Below are positions 35,381 through 44,322 of a DNA stretch of 64,000 nt, one piece after another. The stretch covers positions 248,001-312,000 of the forward strand of contig NZ_AP025523.1 in the NCBI RefSeq assembly GCF_027923555.1. Reading direction: 5' to 3'. The notes beneath the pieces are model-generated. The model was not told the DNA's origin, did not search any database, and saw nothing but the letters and a program-made list of their open reading frames with translations. This stretch comes from Vulcanimicrobium alpinum (GTDB taxonomy: Bacteria > Vulcanimicrobiota > Vulcanimicrobiia > Vulcanimicrobiales > Vulcanimicrobiaceae). Numbering within the stretch: the first letter of the stretch is position 1; every line of letters begins with the position of its first letter. The position numbers and the translations under genes were made by a program.

Positions 35381-35938
35381 TCACGGGCGGCGTGCGATCT
35401 CGTCGTCGAGCGCGGCGCGCAGCGCGCGCAGGCGCGCGGCGTAGAGCTCACCTTTCAAGTTGCCGGCCCACATCACCAGCGCGTTCTCGCCGTTGTCGCT
35501 GTAGTAGCCGCGGCGCGTCGAGACGGTCGTGAAGCCGTACTTGCGGTAGAGCTTCTGCGCCGAGTCGTTCGATTCGCGCACCTCGAGCGTGATCCACGAC
35601 GCGCCGTGCACGATCGCTTCGTCGAGCAGCGCGATGAGCATCTCCTCGCCGAATTTGCGGCCGCGCTGATCCGGATGCACGGCGATCGTGGTGATGTGCG
35701 CGTCTTCGAGGATCGACCAGATGCCGCCGTAGGCGACGATCGCGCCGTCGTAGCGGCCGGTGAAATAGTGGGCGAGCTTGTTGTCGCGGATCTCGTTGGC
35801 GAACGCGTTCACCGGCCACGCCGTGCCGAACGAGAGCGCCTCGATACGCAGCACGGTGGGGAGATCGGTCGTCGACATCCGGTCGATCGCCAGGCGTTTG
35901 GGCGCGCCCGCACCGGCGGGGTTCAGTTCGGCCTTCAC
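35381..35938 (-). CDS. rimI: Ribosomal-protein alanine N-acetyltransferase RimI-like
   Basis: 185 residues from GTG 35936-35938, which overlaps the tsaB stop (GTGA) and keeps the family N-terminus LAIDRMSTTDLPTVLRIEAL. The GNAT acetyl-CoA loop is VHPDQRGRKFGEEMLIALL, and LEVRESNDSAQKLYRKYGFT is the usual end motif. RimI acetylates the N-terminus of ribosomal protein bS18 and often travels with tsaB and tsaE, as here. Confidence 0.9.
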   Translation of the reverse strand: MKAELNPAGAGAPKRLAIDRMSTTDLPTVLRIEALSFGTAWPVNAFANEIRDNKLAHYFTGRYDGAIVAYGGIWSILEDAHITTIAVHPDQRGRKFGEEMLIALLDEAIVHGASWITLEVRESNDSAQKLYRKYGFTTVSTRRGYYSDNGENALVMWAGNLKGELYAARLRALRAALDDEIARRP

Positions 35939-36588
35939 GAGCGCTGCGCGCGCGGTTCGCTGACGGCCGGACGTTCGCCGTAGTCGGGTGCGAGGGCGTG
36001 CGGCGTCGGGCTCGGTTCGCGGGTGCGGGCGAGTTCGGCGATCGCGACGGCGGGGGGTTGCGCTCGAGGCAGAAGCGCTCGCACAGTCAACCCGCGTTCG
36101 GCGATCTGCGCGAGCACGTCCTCCGTATTCCCGCTCACGGAGAGGGTGCCGGCGGTTCCCGCCAGCAGCCGGTCCAGGACGCTCGCGGTCGGCCCGCACG
36201 CGGTCCGGGCGCCCCGGTCGTCGCGCAGCCGCGCGCAGATCACGCCCGGCCGGCCGGCGACGACCGTCAGGCTCGGCAGCGGCGCGGCGGCGGGCTCGAG
36301 CGCGTCGTACGACGAGATCCCGACCAGCGGGACACCGCTGCCGTAGGCGAGCGATTTCGCGTACGCGACGGCGATCCGCACGCCGGTGAACGATCCCGGG
36401 CCGATCCCGACCGCGATGCGGTCGAGGTCGCGGAGCGCGAGGGACGCGCCGCCGAGCAGGTCCGCGATCCGCTCGAGGCCCCGCTCGAGCGCGTCGGCCC
36501 GGCCGCCGCCGCCGGAGCGCATCTCCCCGTCGAGGTCGAGCGCAGCCGAGAAGCCGTCGAGCGCCGCGTCCAGCGCGAGGATCTTCAT
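35935..36588 (-). CDS. tsaB: tRNA t6A synthesis protein TsaB
   Basis: 217 residues from ATG 36586-36588, overlapping the tsaE stop (ATGA). The ASKHA-like N-terminal half (MKILALDAALDGFSAALDLD) and the conserved AVGIGPGSFTGVRIAVAYAK motif are clear. TsaB scaffolds TsaD and TsaE to make N6-threonylcarbamoyladenosine in tRNA. The C-terminal half is weakly conserved, as usual. Confidence 0.93.
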   Translation of the reverse strand: MKILALDAALDGFSAALDLDGEMRSGGGGRADALERGLERIADLLGGASLALRDLDRIAVGIGPGSFTGVRIAVAYAKSLAYGSGVPLVGISSYDALEPAAAPLPSLTVVAGRPGVICARLRDDRGARTACGPTASVLDRLLAGTAGTLSVSGNTEDVLAQIAERGLTVRALLPRAQPPAVAIAELARTREPSPTPHALAPDYGERPAVSEPRAQRS

Positions 36589-37013
36589 CGCAGCCGCCGC
36601 ACGCGCACCCGCCGCGGCCCCGCGCCCGCGCCGTCGATCGTGACCTCGACGCGCGCCGCCGGCAGCCAGTCTTCCGCGCGTTCCGGCCATTCCACCAGCG
36701 TGATGCGGTCGGGAGCGAACGCTTCGTCCAGCGCGAGATCGGGAAGCTCGGCGGGATCGTCGATGCGATAGAGGTCGACGTGTTCGACCGGCGGCGTTCC
36801 CGGGTACGTCTGACGAAAGACGAACGTTGGACTGCTGACCGCGTCGTCCGAGCCGTGCAGCGCACGGACGAGCGCCCGCGCCAGCGTCGTCTTTCCGGCG
36901 CCCAGCGGCCCGCGCAAAACGACGACGTCCCCCGGGGCGAGCGTCGCAGCGACCCGGACGGCGAACGCGTCGAGCGCGCGCAAACCGTCGAGGACGTCCT
37001 CCTTCTCAGTCAG
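36585..37013 (-). CDS. tsaE: tRNA t6A synthesis ATPase TsaE
   Basis: About 142 residues. Walker A VLRGPLGAGKTTLARAL, the SSPTFVFRQTYPG motif and VEHVDLYRIDDPAELPDLAL are diagnostic. The N-terminus has no ATG/GTG; CTG 37011-37013 gives TEKEDVLDGLRALDAFAVRV, matching family length, while TTG 36983 would leave it short. The ATPase recycles the TsaBD complex. It is the first gene of the operon, divergent from 37037 with only 23 bp between starts. Confidence 0.9.
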   Translation of the reverse strand: MTEKEDVLDGLRALDAFAVRVAATLAPGDVVVLRGPLGAGKTTLARALVRALHGSDDAVSSPTFVFRQTYPGTPPVEHVDLYRIDDPAELPDLALDEAFAPDRITLVEWPERAEDWLPAARVEVTIDGAGAGPRRVRVRRLR

Positions 37014-37036
37014 AATGGTGATAGGTGCTGTTGCGG

Positions 37037-37261
37037 ATGAGTGACGTCCTCGTTGGGATCGTCGCCGGGGCGGTGTGTTCGGTGATCGCGGCGGCCTTCG
37101 AAACCGTCGTGCTGACCAGCCGCTTTTTCTCGCTCGATCACGTCGGCGAAGGTCTCGAAAGCAAGCTGCTGCTGATCGCGGTTGTCGGGGCAATCGCAGG
37201 CGGGGTCGTCGGCTTTCTCGTCGGGGCGCTTTTCAAGCAGCGCGACGCCGTCCGCCGGTGA
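37037..37261 (+). CDS. Small membrane protein, 74 aa
   Basis: ATG 37037. Two hydrophobic helices (VLVGIVAGAVCSVIAAAFET and LLLIAVVGAIAGGVVGFLVG) with Gly-zipper spacing, ending in a basic tail. It overlaps the next gene by GTGA and precedes gyrA, so the three are likely one transcript. Function unknown. Confidence 0.65.
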   Translation: MSDVLVGIVAGAVCSVIAAAFETVVLTSRFFSLDHVGEGLESKLLLIAVVGAIAGGVVGFLVGALFKQRDAVRR

Positions 37262-37440
37262 TCCCGACCTCCTCCGCAGCCGAACACCTGGCCGATCTCG
37301 ACGCCAGGTTCGAAGCCCATGCCGAAGCGCTTCGCGCGCATGCCGGCCGGCTGCGCGACGCACTCGCGCGCGCGGCCGGCGCACCGGCGGCCGCAACCGA
37401 TCCGCTCGAGACCGAACCACTCTCGCATTCCGACTCGTAG
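37258..37440 (+). CDS. Small coiled-coil protein, 60 aa
   Basis: GTG 37258 overlaps the previous TGA. The sequence is one amphipathic helix (EHLADLDARFEAHAEALRAH, AGRLRDALARAAG) with a flexible acidic tail. No family recognised. It ends 10 bp before gyrA. Confidence 0.5.
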   Translation: MIPTSSAAEHLADLDARFEAHAEALRAHAGRLRDALARAAGAPAAATDPLETEPLSHSDS

Positions 37441-37449
37441 AAAGTTTCC

Positions 37450-40044
37450 GTGAACGACGACTCCCGCATGTCCACCATCGCCGTCGAAGACGAGATGCAG
37501 GAGAGCTACCTCTCCTATGCGATGTCCGTCATCGCGTCGCGCGCCCTGCCCGACGTGCGCGACGGTCTCAAGCCCGTCCAGCGGCGCATCCTCTACGCGA
37601 TGCGCGAGATGGGGATGGACCCGAGCAAACAGCACCGCAAGTGCGCCGGTGTGATCGGCGAGGTGCTCAAGTCGTTCCACCCGCACGGCGACTCGTCGGT
37701 ATACGACGCGCTGGTGCGCATGGCGCAGGACTTCACCCTGCGCTACCCGCTCATCGACGGTCACGGGAACTTCGGCTCGATCGATCCCGATCCGCCGGCG
37801 GCGTATCGTTACACCGAAGCGCGGCTCGCGCGCCCGGCGATGGAGATGCTCGCCGACATCGACAAAGAGACCGTCGATTTCATCCCCAACTTCGACAACC
37901 AGACCGAAGAGCCGGTTGTGCTGCCGGCGCGCCTGCCGCAACTGCTCGTCAACGGCTCCTCGGGGATCGCGGTCGGGATGGCGACCAACATCCCGCCGCA
38001 CAACGTCGGCGAGATCTGCGACGCGATCACGTACCTGATCGACAGCACCGGGAAAAATCTCAGCGACGACGAGCTGATGGACGGTCTGCTCGACCGCGTG
38101 CACGGCCCGGATTTCCCGACCGGCGGCGTCCTGCTCGGATGCGAAGCGATCCGTAACGCGTACAAGACCGGGCGCGGTTCGGTGGCGCTGCGCGGCAAGG
38201 CCGAGATCGTCGAAGACAAGGGCCGCTACCGCATCGTCATCAGCGAAGTGCCGTTCCAGGTCTCGGTGAACCGCATTCTCGAGTCGATCACCGACGCATA
38301 TCAGGAGAAACGGATCACCGGCATTACCGCGCTGCACAACGAGTCGAACCGCAAGGGGATGCGGATCGTCGTCGAGCTGCACCGTTCCGCGACGCCGCAA
38401 GTCGTGCTGAATCAGCTCTACAAGCAGACCCCGCTGCAGTCGAGCTTCGCGTTCAACATGCTCGCGCTGGTCCCGGTGAAGCGCGGCGGGACGATGGAGC
38501 ACACCACCGGAACGCTCACCCCGCTCGAACCGCAAGTTCTCAGCCTCAAGGACATGCTGGGGCACTTCATCGATCATCGCCGCGAGGTGACGTCGCGCCG
38601 CGCGCGCTACGAACTGCGCAAGGCGCTCGAACGCGCGAAGATCCTGCGCGGCTTCCGCATCGCGCTCGACAACATCGACGAAGTCATCTCGATCATCCGC
38701 GCCAGCGCGACCGTCGACGAAGCGAAAGCGAACTTGATGGCGCGCTTCCCGGTCCCCGAAGGCGGCCTCGCCGACGACATCCCGGGCGATCTGAACGACG
38801 TCATCGCCGCCGGCCTCGACGAGATCCAGGCCGCCGCGATCGTCGACATGCGCCTGCGCACGCTCGTCGGCCTCGAACGCAAGAAGATCGAGGACGAGTA
38901 CGAGGGACTACTGGTGACGATCGACGATCTGCGCGACCTGCTCGCGAAGCCGGCCCGCATCCTGCAAGTCGTCCGCGACGAGACGGCAGACCTCAAGAAG
39001 CGGATGGACGATCCGCGCAAGACGCCGGTCGAAGCCCTCGAAGGCGAACTCGCGATCGAAGACATCATCGCCGACACCGAGGTCGTCGTGACGGTGACGG
39101 TCGGCGGCTACATCAAGCGCGTCTCCGTCGACACGTTCCGCGCGCAAAACCGCGGCGGACGCGGCGTCATCGGCATCGCGAACTTGAAGAAGGAAGACGT
39201 CGTCCGCAACTTCTTCGTCGCGACGACGCACCAGCACGTCCTATTCTTCACGAATAAGGGCCGTGCGTTCCGTCTGCGGGCGTACGAGATCCCCGACTCA
39301 ACGCGCCAGTCGCGCGGGACGGCGCTGGTCAACCTGCTGCAGCTGCCGCCGGGGGAGAACGTCACCGCCGTCTTCCCGGTGAGCCGTTTCGACACCGACG
39401 AATACCTCGTGATGGTCACCCGTCACGGCGTGATCAAGAAGACGAAGCTCGACGAGTTCGAGAACGTGCGCCGCAACGGGCTCATCGCGATCGGCCTCGA
39501 CGACGGCGACGAACTCCTCGCCGTCGACCTGAGCCGCGGCGACCGCGACATCATCCTCGCGACCCACGACGGGATGGCGGTCCATTTCAACGAGACCGAC
39601 GTGCGGCCGATGGGCCGCCCGGCGCGCGGCGTCAAGGCGATGACGCTCGCCGCCGGCGACGAGATCGTCGCGATGGACGTCGTCGAAGACGACCGCCGCG
39701 AAGTGCTCATCGTGACCTCGCAGGCGTACGGGAAGCGCACTCCCATCGATGACTACCGCCACACCTCGCGCGGCGGCAAAGGCGTGAAGGCGTTCGCTAA
39801 GGAGAAAGAGATCGGCTACGTCGTCGATCAGATCTTGGTGAAGCCGGACGACGAACTGCTGATGATCACCTCGGGGAACCAGGTGATCCGCATCCCGGTC
39901 AGTCAGATCCGGCGCGCCGGACGCTCGACCAAAGGCGTGCGCCTGCAGCGGCTCGCGGAGGGCGACGAGGTCATCGCGATCGCCAATCTCGGCCAGCAGT
40001 CGAAAGCCGTCGAAGACATCACCGGCGAAGCGCCGGCCGTGTAA
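37450..40044 (+). CDS. gyrA: DNA gyrase subunit A
   Basis: 864 residues from GTG 37450. The quinolone-pocket helix [19 protein letters not shown] and the catalytic Tyr121 in YRYTEARLA are intact. The C-terminal pinwheel contains the GyrA-box-like QNRGGRG motif, which separates it from ParC. It breaks and rejoins DNA to add negative supercoils with GyrB, which is not in this window. The stop TAA is followed at once by the dispersed repeat. Confidence 0.96.
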   Translation: MNDDSRMSTIAVEDEMQESYLSYAMSVIASRALPDVRDGLKPVQRRILYAMREMGMDPSKQHRKCAGVIGEVLKSFHPHGDSSVYDALVRMAQDFTLRYPLIDGHGNFGSIDPDPPAAYRYTEARLARPAMEMLADIDKETVDFIPNFDNQTEEPVVLPARLPQLLVNGSSGIAVGMATNIPPHNVGEICDAITYLIDSTGKNLSDDELMDGLLDRVHGPDFPTGGVLLGCEAIRNAYKTGRGSVALRGKAEIVEDKGRYRIVISEVPFQVSVNRILESITDAYQEKRITGITALHNESNRKGMRIVVELHRSATPQVVLNQLYKQTPLQSSFAFNMLALVPVKRGGTMEHTTGTLTPLEPQVLSLKDMLGHFIDHRREVTSRRARYELRKALERAKILRGFRIALDNIDEVISIIRASATVDEAKANLMARFPVPEGGLADDIPGDLNDVIAAGLDEIQAAAIVDMRLRTLVGLERKKIEDEYEGLLVTIDDLRDLLAKPARILQVVRDETADLKKRMDDPRKTPVEALEGELAIEDIIADTEVVVTVTVGGYIKRVSVDTFRAQNRGGRGVIGIANLKKEDVVRNFFVATTHQHVLFFTNKGRAFRLRAYEIPDSTRQSRGTALVNLLQLPPGENVTAVFPVSRFDTDEYLVMVTRHGVIKKTKLDEFENVRRNGLIAIGLDDGDELLAVDLSRGDRDIILATHDGMAVHFNETDVRPMGRPARGVKAMTLAAGDEIVAMDVVEDDRREVLIVTSQAYGKRTPIDDYRHTSRGGKGVKAFAKEKEIGYVVDQILVKPDDELLMITSGNQVIRIPVSQIRRAGRSTKGVRLQRLAEGDEVIAIANLGQQSKAVEDITGEAPAV

Positions 40045-40067
40045 GTCACGCTGAGCTTGTCGAAACG
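40045..40067. repeat. Dispersed 3'-end repeat, copy 5
   Basis: GTCACGCTGAGCTTGTCGAA then ACG, starting directly after the gyrA stop. Read on the minus strand it encodes the last residues (STSSA-stop) of the 2Fe-2S subunit gene. Confidence 0.75.
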
Positions 40068-40528
40068 CCGCGCCCGGCCATGAGTTCCGCGGCGCGGTGG
40101 ATCGCTTTGCGCACGCGCTCGTACGTCCCGCAGCGGCAGAGGTTCGTCACCGACTCGTCGATCTGCGCGTCGCTCGGCGAGCGGTGTTAGGCGAGCAGCC
40201 GCGCCGCCGCCATGATCATTCCCGACTGACAATAGCCGCACTGCGGGACGCCGATCTCGAGCCACGCCTGCTGCACGGGATGCAGTTCGCCGTGCGCGGC
40301 GAGACCTTCGATCGTGCGAACGTCGCTCCCGGCGGCGTTCTCCATCGGGAGCAGACACGAACGCACGGCCTCGCCGTTCACGTGCACGGTGCACGCGCCG
40401 CACAGTCCGCGACCGCAGCCGAACTTCGTGCCGCGCAGGCCGGCTTCGTCGCGCAGCGCCCACAGCAGCGGCGTGTCCGGCTCGACGTCGAGCGCGGCGG
40501 CTTTCCCGTTGATCCTCAGCCGAATCAT
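40046..40528 (-). pseudogene. iorA: Isoquinoline 1-oxidoreductase-type [2Fe-2S] subunit with a TAA nonsense codon
   Basis: ATG 40526-40528. The plant-type cluster [12 protein letters not shown] and the first half of the second cluster ([20 protein letters not shown]) are intact. TAA follows at 40187-40189, after which the same frame continues [20 protein letters not shown] and [20 protein letters not shown] to TGA 40046-40048. The CxC pair of the second [2Fe-2S] site lies beyond the nonsense codon, so the truncated 113-aa protein would lack it. The last codons come from the dispersed repeat. It is the electron-transfer partner of the gene upstream. Confidence 0.85.
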
Positions 40529-40537
40529 CCGTGTCCC

Positions 40538-42724
40538 TCAGGCGAATTGCTTGGCGTAGCGGGTGCGGATGCCGTGACGCGCGAGCGGAAGGGTGCGCAC
40601 GCGCCGTCCGCTCGCGGCGAAGATCGCGTTGGCGAGGGCCGCCGCCGTCGGAACCGGCCCGACTTCGCCGAGTCCGCCCGGATCGGCGCCGCTGTCGATG
40701 AACGCGAACGTCGTCGGCGGCGCCTCGGGGAGCGCGAGCAGGTGAAACCCGTCGAAGTTCGTCGCGGTGCTGCGGCCGTGCGCGAACGTGATCTCCGAGG
40801 CGAGCGCCTGCGTGAGTCCCCAGTTGATGCCGCCCTCGATGTTCGCGCGCGTGATGTCGGGATCGAGGACGTAGCCGCCGTCGAGCACGGTGGTGACATG
40901 GTGCAGATCGAGCGTGTCGCCGTGCAGCGAGACCTCGACCGCCTGCGCGAGGTAGGTCTGGAAACAGTACGCGAGCGCGATGCCGACGCCGCGTCCGCGC
41001 GGACGCGGCGCGTCGAGCTTCGCGAGTTCGGCGAGCTTGCGCAACACCGGCACGGCGCGCGCTTCGTGCGGACTGCCCTTCAGCAATGCGAGGCGGTACG
41101 CGAGCGGATCGATGCCGGCCGCGTGCGCGAGCTCGTCGACGAAGCTCTCCGAGGCGAAGACGTTCGGGCCGTAGCCGGTCGTACGCCAGACCATCGTCGG
41201 CACGGGCACGTCGATGATGTGCACGTCGAACTGCCGCCGCGCTACGGTGTACGGATAGGCCTCGTCGGTCAGCCCCTCAATGCACGACGGGTCGGCTTGC
41301 GGAAACGCGAAGGGTTTGGGAAGTCCGATGTAGACCGGGGACGCGATCGTCGGCGCAACGAGCCGCTGCAGCATCGCGACGGGAATCCCGTTCGCGTCGA
41401 GCGACGCCGTCATCGACTGGCGGAACGCCGGACGATAGCTGTCGCGATGGAAGTCTTCCTCGCGCGTCCAGACGAGCTTCACCGGGCGGCCGACCGCGCG
41501 CGAGATCAGCGCCGCCTGCACGGCGTAGTCGGCGATGAGCCGCCGGCCGAAGCCGCCACCGAGGAGCGTCCGATTCACCGCGACGTTGTCTTTGGGGATG
41601 CCGAGCGCCTCACTCACGCGCACCACGCACATCGTCTGCCCCTGCGTCGGCGCCCAGAGGTTGCAGCGATCGCCCTCGACCGACGCGGTGCAGTTCATCG
41701 GCTCCATCGTCGCGTGCGCCTGCCACGCCGAGCCGTACGCCGCGCTGACGACGCGGGCGCCGTTCGCGCGCGCCGCATCGAGGGCGGCCGCGACGCCGTC
41801 GCCTTTCACGACCGGCGTCCACGCGTCGCCGCGCATCGTCGTGTCGTAGAGCGCGTCGAGCGCGGGCGTGGCGACGTCGGCGCCGGTGCTCCAGCGCACG
41901 GGGAGCGCGTCGACCGCCTTGTGCGCGCGCCACCAGGAAGTCGCGACCACGGCCACGCCGCGCGGGACCCGCACGACGCCCAGCACGCCGCGCATCCGCC
42001 GCACCGCGCGATCGTCGAAGGAAAGCACGTCACCGTTGATCGTCGGCGCCGTCTTCACCGCGGCGTACGCCATGTGCGGGACGACGACGTCGATGCCGAA
42101 CACCGGCTCGCCGGTGATCTTCGCGCGCAGGTCGACGCGCCGGTGCGCGGTGCGCAGCAGCGTCCATCGGGCGGGCGATTTCAACGCCGGTTTCTGATTG
42201 ACCGGAAGCGCCGCGGCCGCCGCGGCGAGCGAACCGTACGTCGCGCTGCGCCCGCTCGCCAGATGCGTCACCGTGCTCTTGGCGGTCCGGCAGGTCGCGG
42301 GATCGACGTTCCACTCCGCGGCGGCGGCGCGGACGAGCGCGTCGCGCGCCGCCGCGCCCATGGTGCGCAGCACCGGCCAGAAGTCGCGGATGCTCCGCGC
42401 GTCGCCGGTGAACTGGGTGTTCACGTACGGGTTGGCGTAGGACGGATCGACGCCGGTCTTCTCGAGCTGGACCGCGTCCCAATCGGCATCGAGTTCCTCG
42501 GCGATCACCATCGGATGCGTCGTTCCGATCCCCTGGCCCATCTCGGCTTGCGAGACCATGATCGTCACCACGTTGTCGGGACTGATGCGCACCCAGGCGT
42601 TGAGCGGAACGGCGCTGTTCGCGGCGTGGTCGACGTTGCGTGCCGCCAGCGCGGGCGCTTCGAGCTGCAGCAGCAAACCGCCGCCGCCGACCGCGGCGAC
42701 GCGCAGGAACGCATCGCGCTTCAT
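40538..42724 (-). CDS. iorB: Molybdopterin-dependent aldehyde dehydrogenase / isoquinoline 1-oxidoreductase large subunit
   Basis: 728 residues from ATG 42722-42724, overlapping the cytochrome gene stop. N-terminal signal-like segment (FLRVAAVGGGGLLLQLEAPA) suggests export. Molybdopterin-binding tracts of the IorB branch are seen (VSQAEMGQGIGTTHPMVIAE, LLGGGFGRRLIADYAVQAAL, MVWRTTGYGPNVFASESFVD, GGLGEVGPVPTAAALANA); the final Glu in LGEVG is the catalytic base. It hydroxylates aldehydes or N-heterocycles. The substrate is unknown. Confidence 0.93.
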   Translation of the reverse strand: MKRDAFLRVAAVGGGGLLLQLEAPALAARNVDHAANSAVPLNAWVRISPDNVVTIMVSQAEMGQGIGTTHPMVIAEELDADWDAVQLEKTGVDPSYANPYVNTQFTGDARSIRDFWPVLRTMGAAARDALVRAAAAEWNVDPATCRTAKSTVTHLASGRSATYGSLAAAAAALPVNQKPALKSPARWTLLRTAHRRVDLRAKITGEPVFGIDVVVPHMAYAAVKTAPTINGDVLSFDDRAVRRMRGVLGVVRVPRGVAVVATSWWRAHKAVDALPVRWSTGADVATPALDALYDTTMRGDAWTPVVKGDGVAAALDAARANGARVVSAAYGSAWQAHATMEPMNCTASVEGDRCNLWAPTQGQTMCVVRVSEALGIPKDNVAVNRTLLGGGFGRRLIADYAVQAALISRAVGRPVKLVWTREEDFHRDSYRPAFRQSMTASLDANGIPVAMLQRLVAPTIASPVYIGLPKPFAFPQADPSCIEGLTDEAYPYTVARRQFDVHIIDVPVPTMVWRTTGYGPNVFASESFVDELAHAAGIDPLAYRLALLKGSPHEARAVPVLRKLAELAKLDAPRPRGRGVGIALAYCFQTYLAQAVEVSLHGDTLDLHHVTTVLDGGYVLDPDITRANIEGGINWGLTQALASEITFAHGRSTATNFDGFHLLALPEAPPTTFAFIDSGADPGGLGEVGPVPTAAALANAIFAASGRRVRTLPLARHGIRTRYAKQFA

Positions 42725-43284
42725 GCCGGGCATTCTGCACCGGTCGCGGCCCAATGCGCGACGAGCGCACGGAAGTGCGGTTTGTCCACCGGCGGCGGAC
42801 GGCGCGTCCCGCCCGGATGCCACGCCCAACCGACGAGCGGGTCGTCGGAGAAGTGGTGCACGAGAGCCGCGATGTTCCGGTTTCCGTTCTTGCTGCGGTC
42901 GAGGACGGCCAAACAAAGCGCGTGCACGTTTTTCCCTTCCCAGCCCATCGAGAGCGGTGCGAGTCCCCAATGCGGCGCGCCCGGGACGTCGGCCGCGGTC
43001 TGATTGTGCGTCGCGTGACAGGTCGAACATCGCATCCCTGCCATACCGTGGTTCTCGGGACCGCGGCGCACGTTGAGGAAATGTTCGCGGCGCGCATCGC
43101 CTTGCCGCGGAAAATCGGTGATCGTATGGCAGTTCATGCAGCGCGGCGATTGCAGCACCGGAGCCATCCGCGCGAACGTTCGCGCGGAATCGTCCCGAGT
43201 CGAATCGTCGCCGCGTGCCGATGCCGTACCAAGTGCAAACGCGCCGGCAACGGCGTATGCGGCGAGCTGAAACGCGATCTTCAC
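42721..43284 (-). CDS. Periplasmic cytochrome c, two CxxCH haem sites
   Basis: 187 residues from GTG 43282-43284 with GGGAGGT upstream. A signal peptide (IAFQLAAYAVAGAFALGTAS) is followed by CMNCH and CSTCH. It is the first gene of the operon with iorB and iorA, overlapping iorB by 4 bp. It probably accepts electrons from the 2Fe-2S subunit and passes them to the respiratory chain, as in periplasmic aldehyde dehydrogenases with cytochrome subunits. Confidence 0.85.
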   Translation of the reverse strand: MKIAFQLAAYAVAGAFALGTASARGDDSTRDDSARTFARMAPVLQSPRCMNCHTITDFPRQGDARREHFLNVRRGPENHGMAGMRCSTCHATHNQTAADVPGAPHWGLAPLSMGWEGKNVHALCLAVLDRSKNGNRNIAALVHHFSDDPLVGWAWHPGGTRRPPPVDKPHFRALVAHWAATGAECPA

Positions 43285-43423
43285 GTCACCTCCCGGATCG
43301 ATGCTGCTCGGGAGTGTAACGGGCGCGAGGAACCGCAGGCAGTCTACAAAATGTGAGGGGCAAGGCCCCGACAGCATAGCGCTCGTGCACGCACGGTACC
43401 AGAGGTTCCGGAATGTCGTCACC

Positions 43424-44287
43424 GTGAGTGACGATTTCGCCGCTCCGCTCGACGCGCGCCGCGCCGAACTGCGGCGCTTTCTGCGCGGACGGCGGCGCAC
43501 GACCTCACCGGAGGTGCTGGGGCTTCCGCTCGCGTCGAACCGGCGGCGCAACGCCGGCGTGCGGATCGAGGAGCTGTGCGCCGCCGCCGGCGTCGGCATC
43601 ACGTGGTACAGCGCGCTCGAGAACGGCCGTCCGATCCGCATGTCGCAGAAACTGCTCGACGCGATCGCGTCGGCGCTCGCGATGTCGGCCGACGAACGGC
43701 GCTACCTCTTCGCGCTCGCCGCGCCGCGCGACCAGCCGCTCCCGCCCGCGGAGACGATCCGGGGCGTTCTGATCGCGCTCGCGGAGAACGTCGAGTTCGG
43801 GCCGGCGTACGTCGTCGACGATCGCTGGAACGTCCTCGGATGGAACGCGTTCGCCGGCACGCTCTTCGGCTTCGCGCCGCGCGGCGGCGGCAATCTCGTC
43901 GAGCGCATGTTTTTGGATCCGTCGCTGCGCGCGATCCATCTGTCATGGCCGCGCATCGCCGACGAACTTGTCGCCGTGCTGCACATGAACTACGCGTTCG
44001 CCTACGAACCGGCGCGGTTCGACGCATTCATCGAGCGGATGCGCGCGGCCAGCGCGGAGTTCGCGGAACGATGGGAGGCGGCCGGCGTTCGCGCGATGGC
44101 CCCCAAACGCATGCGGGTCGCGCATCCCGCCTACGGCACGTTGACGCTCGAAACCGTCGGCTTGCAGCAGTCGGAGCATTGGCACGATCGCGGCTCCGAC
44201 TGGCTGATCGTTCAGCGTCACGTCGATGACGGGGGCGGGGATAGTTCGGATGGGGATTCGGGCGGCGCTTCGACAAGCTCAGCGTGA
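43424..44287 (+). CDS. XRE-type regulator with MmyB-like domain
   Basis: 287 residues from GTG 43424. HTH (GVRIEELCAAAGVGITWYSA, LENGRPIRMSQKLLDAIASA) and MmyB-like domain (FGPAYVVDDRWNVLGWNAFA, AYEPARFDAFIERMRAASAE) are arranged as in the paralogue at 1729. It is divergent from the cytochrome/iorB operon and is its likely regulator. The C-terminus STSSA-stop is supplied by the dispersed repeat, an added tail with no family counterpart. Confidence 0.85.
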   Translation: MSDDFAAPLDARRAELRRFLRGRRRTTSPEVLGLPLASNRRRNAGVRIEELCAAAGVGITWYSALENGRPIRMSQKLLDAIASALAMSADERRYLFALAAPRDQPLPPAETIRGVLIALAENVEFGPAYVVDDRWNVLGWNAFAGTLFGFAPRGGGNLVERMFLDPSLRAIHLSWPRIADELVAVLHMNYAFAYEPARFDAFIERMRAASAEFAERWEAAGVRAMAPKRMRVAHPAYGTLTLETVGLQQSEHWHDRGSDWLIVQRHVDDGGGDSSDGDSGGASTSSA

Positions 44288-44288
44288 C
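44266..44288. repeat. Dispersed 3'-end repeat, copy 6
   Basis: CGCTTCGACAAGCTCAGCGT then GAC, containing the stop codon of the XRE gene (TGA 44285-44287). Two degenerate units (GCTCAGTGTGAC, GCTCAGCGTGAT) follow up to the end of the convergent gene. Confidence 0.75.
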
Positions 44289-44322
44289 GAGCGGCTCAGT
44301 GTGACGCGCGAGCTCAGCGTGA

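Noticed and set aside
40097-43003. 968-codon plus-strand frame opposite the molybdoenzyme operon
   Set aside because: Shadow frame; the minus strand encodes recognisable iorA, iorB and cytochrome genes with coupled stops and starts.
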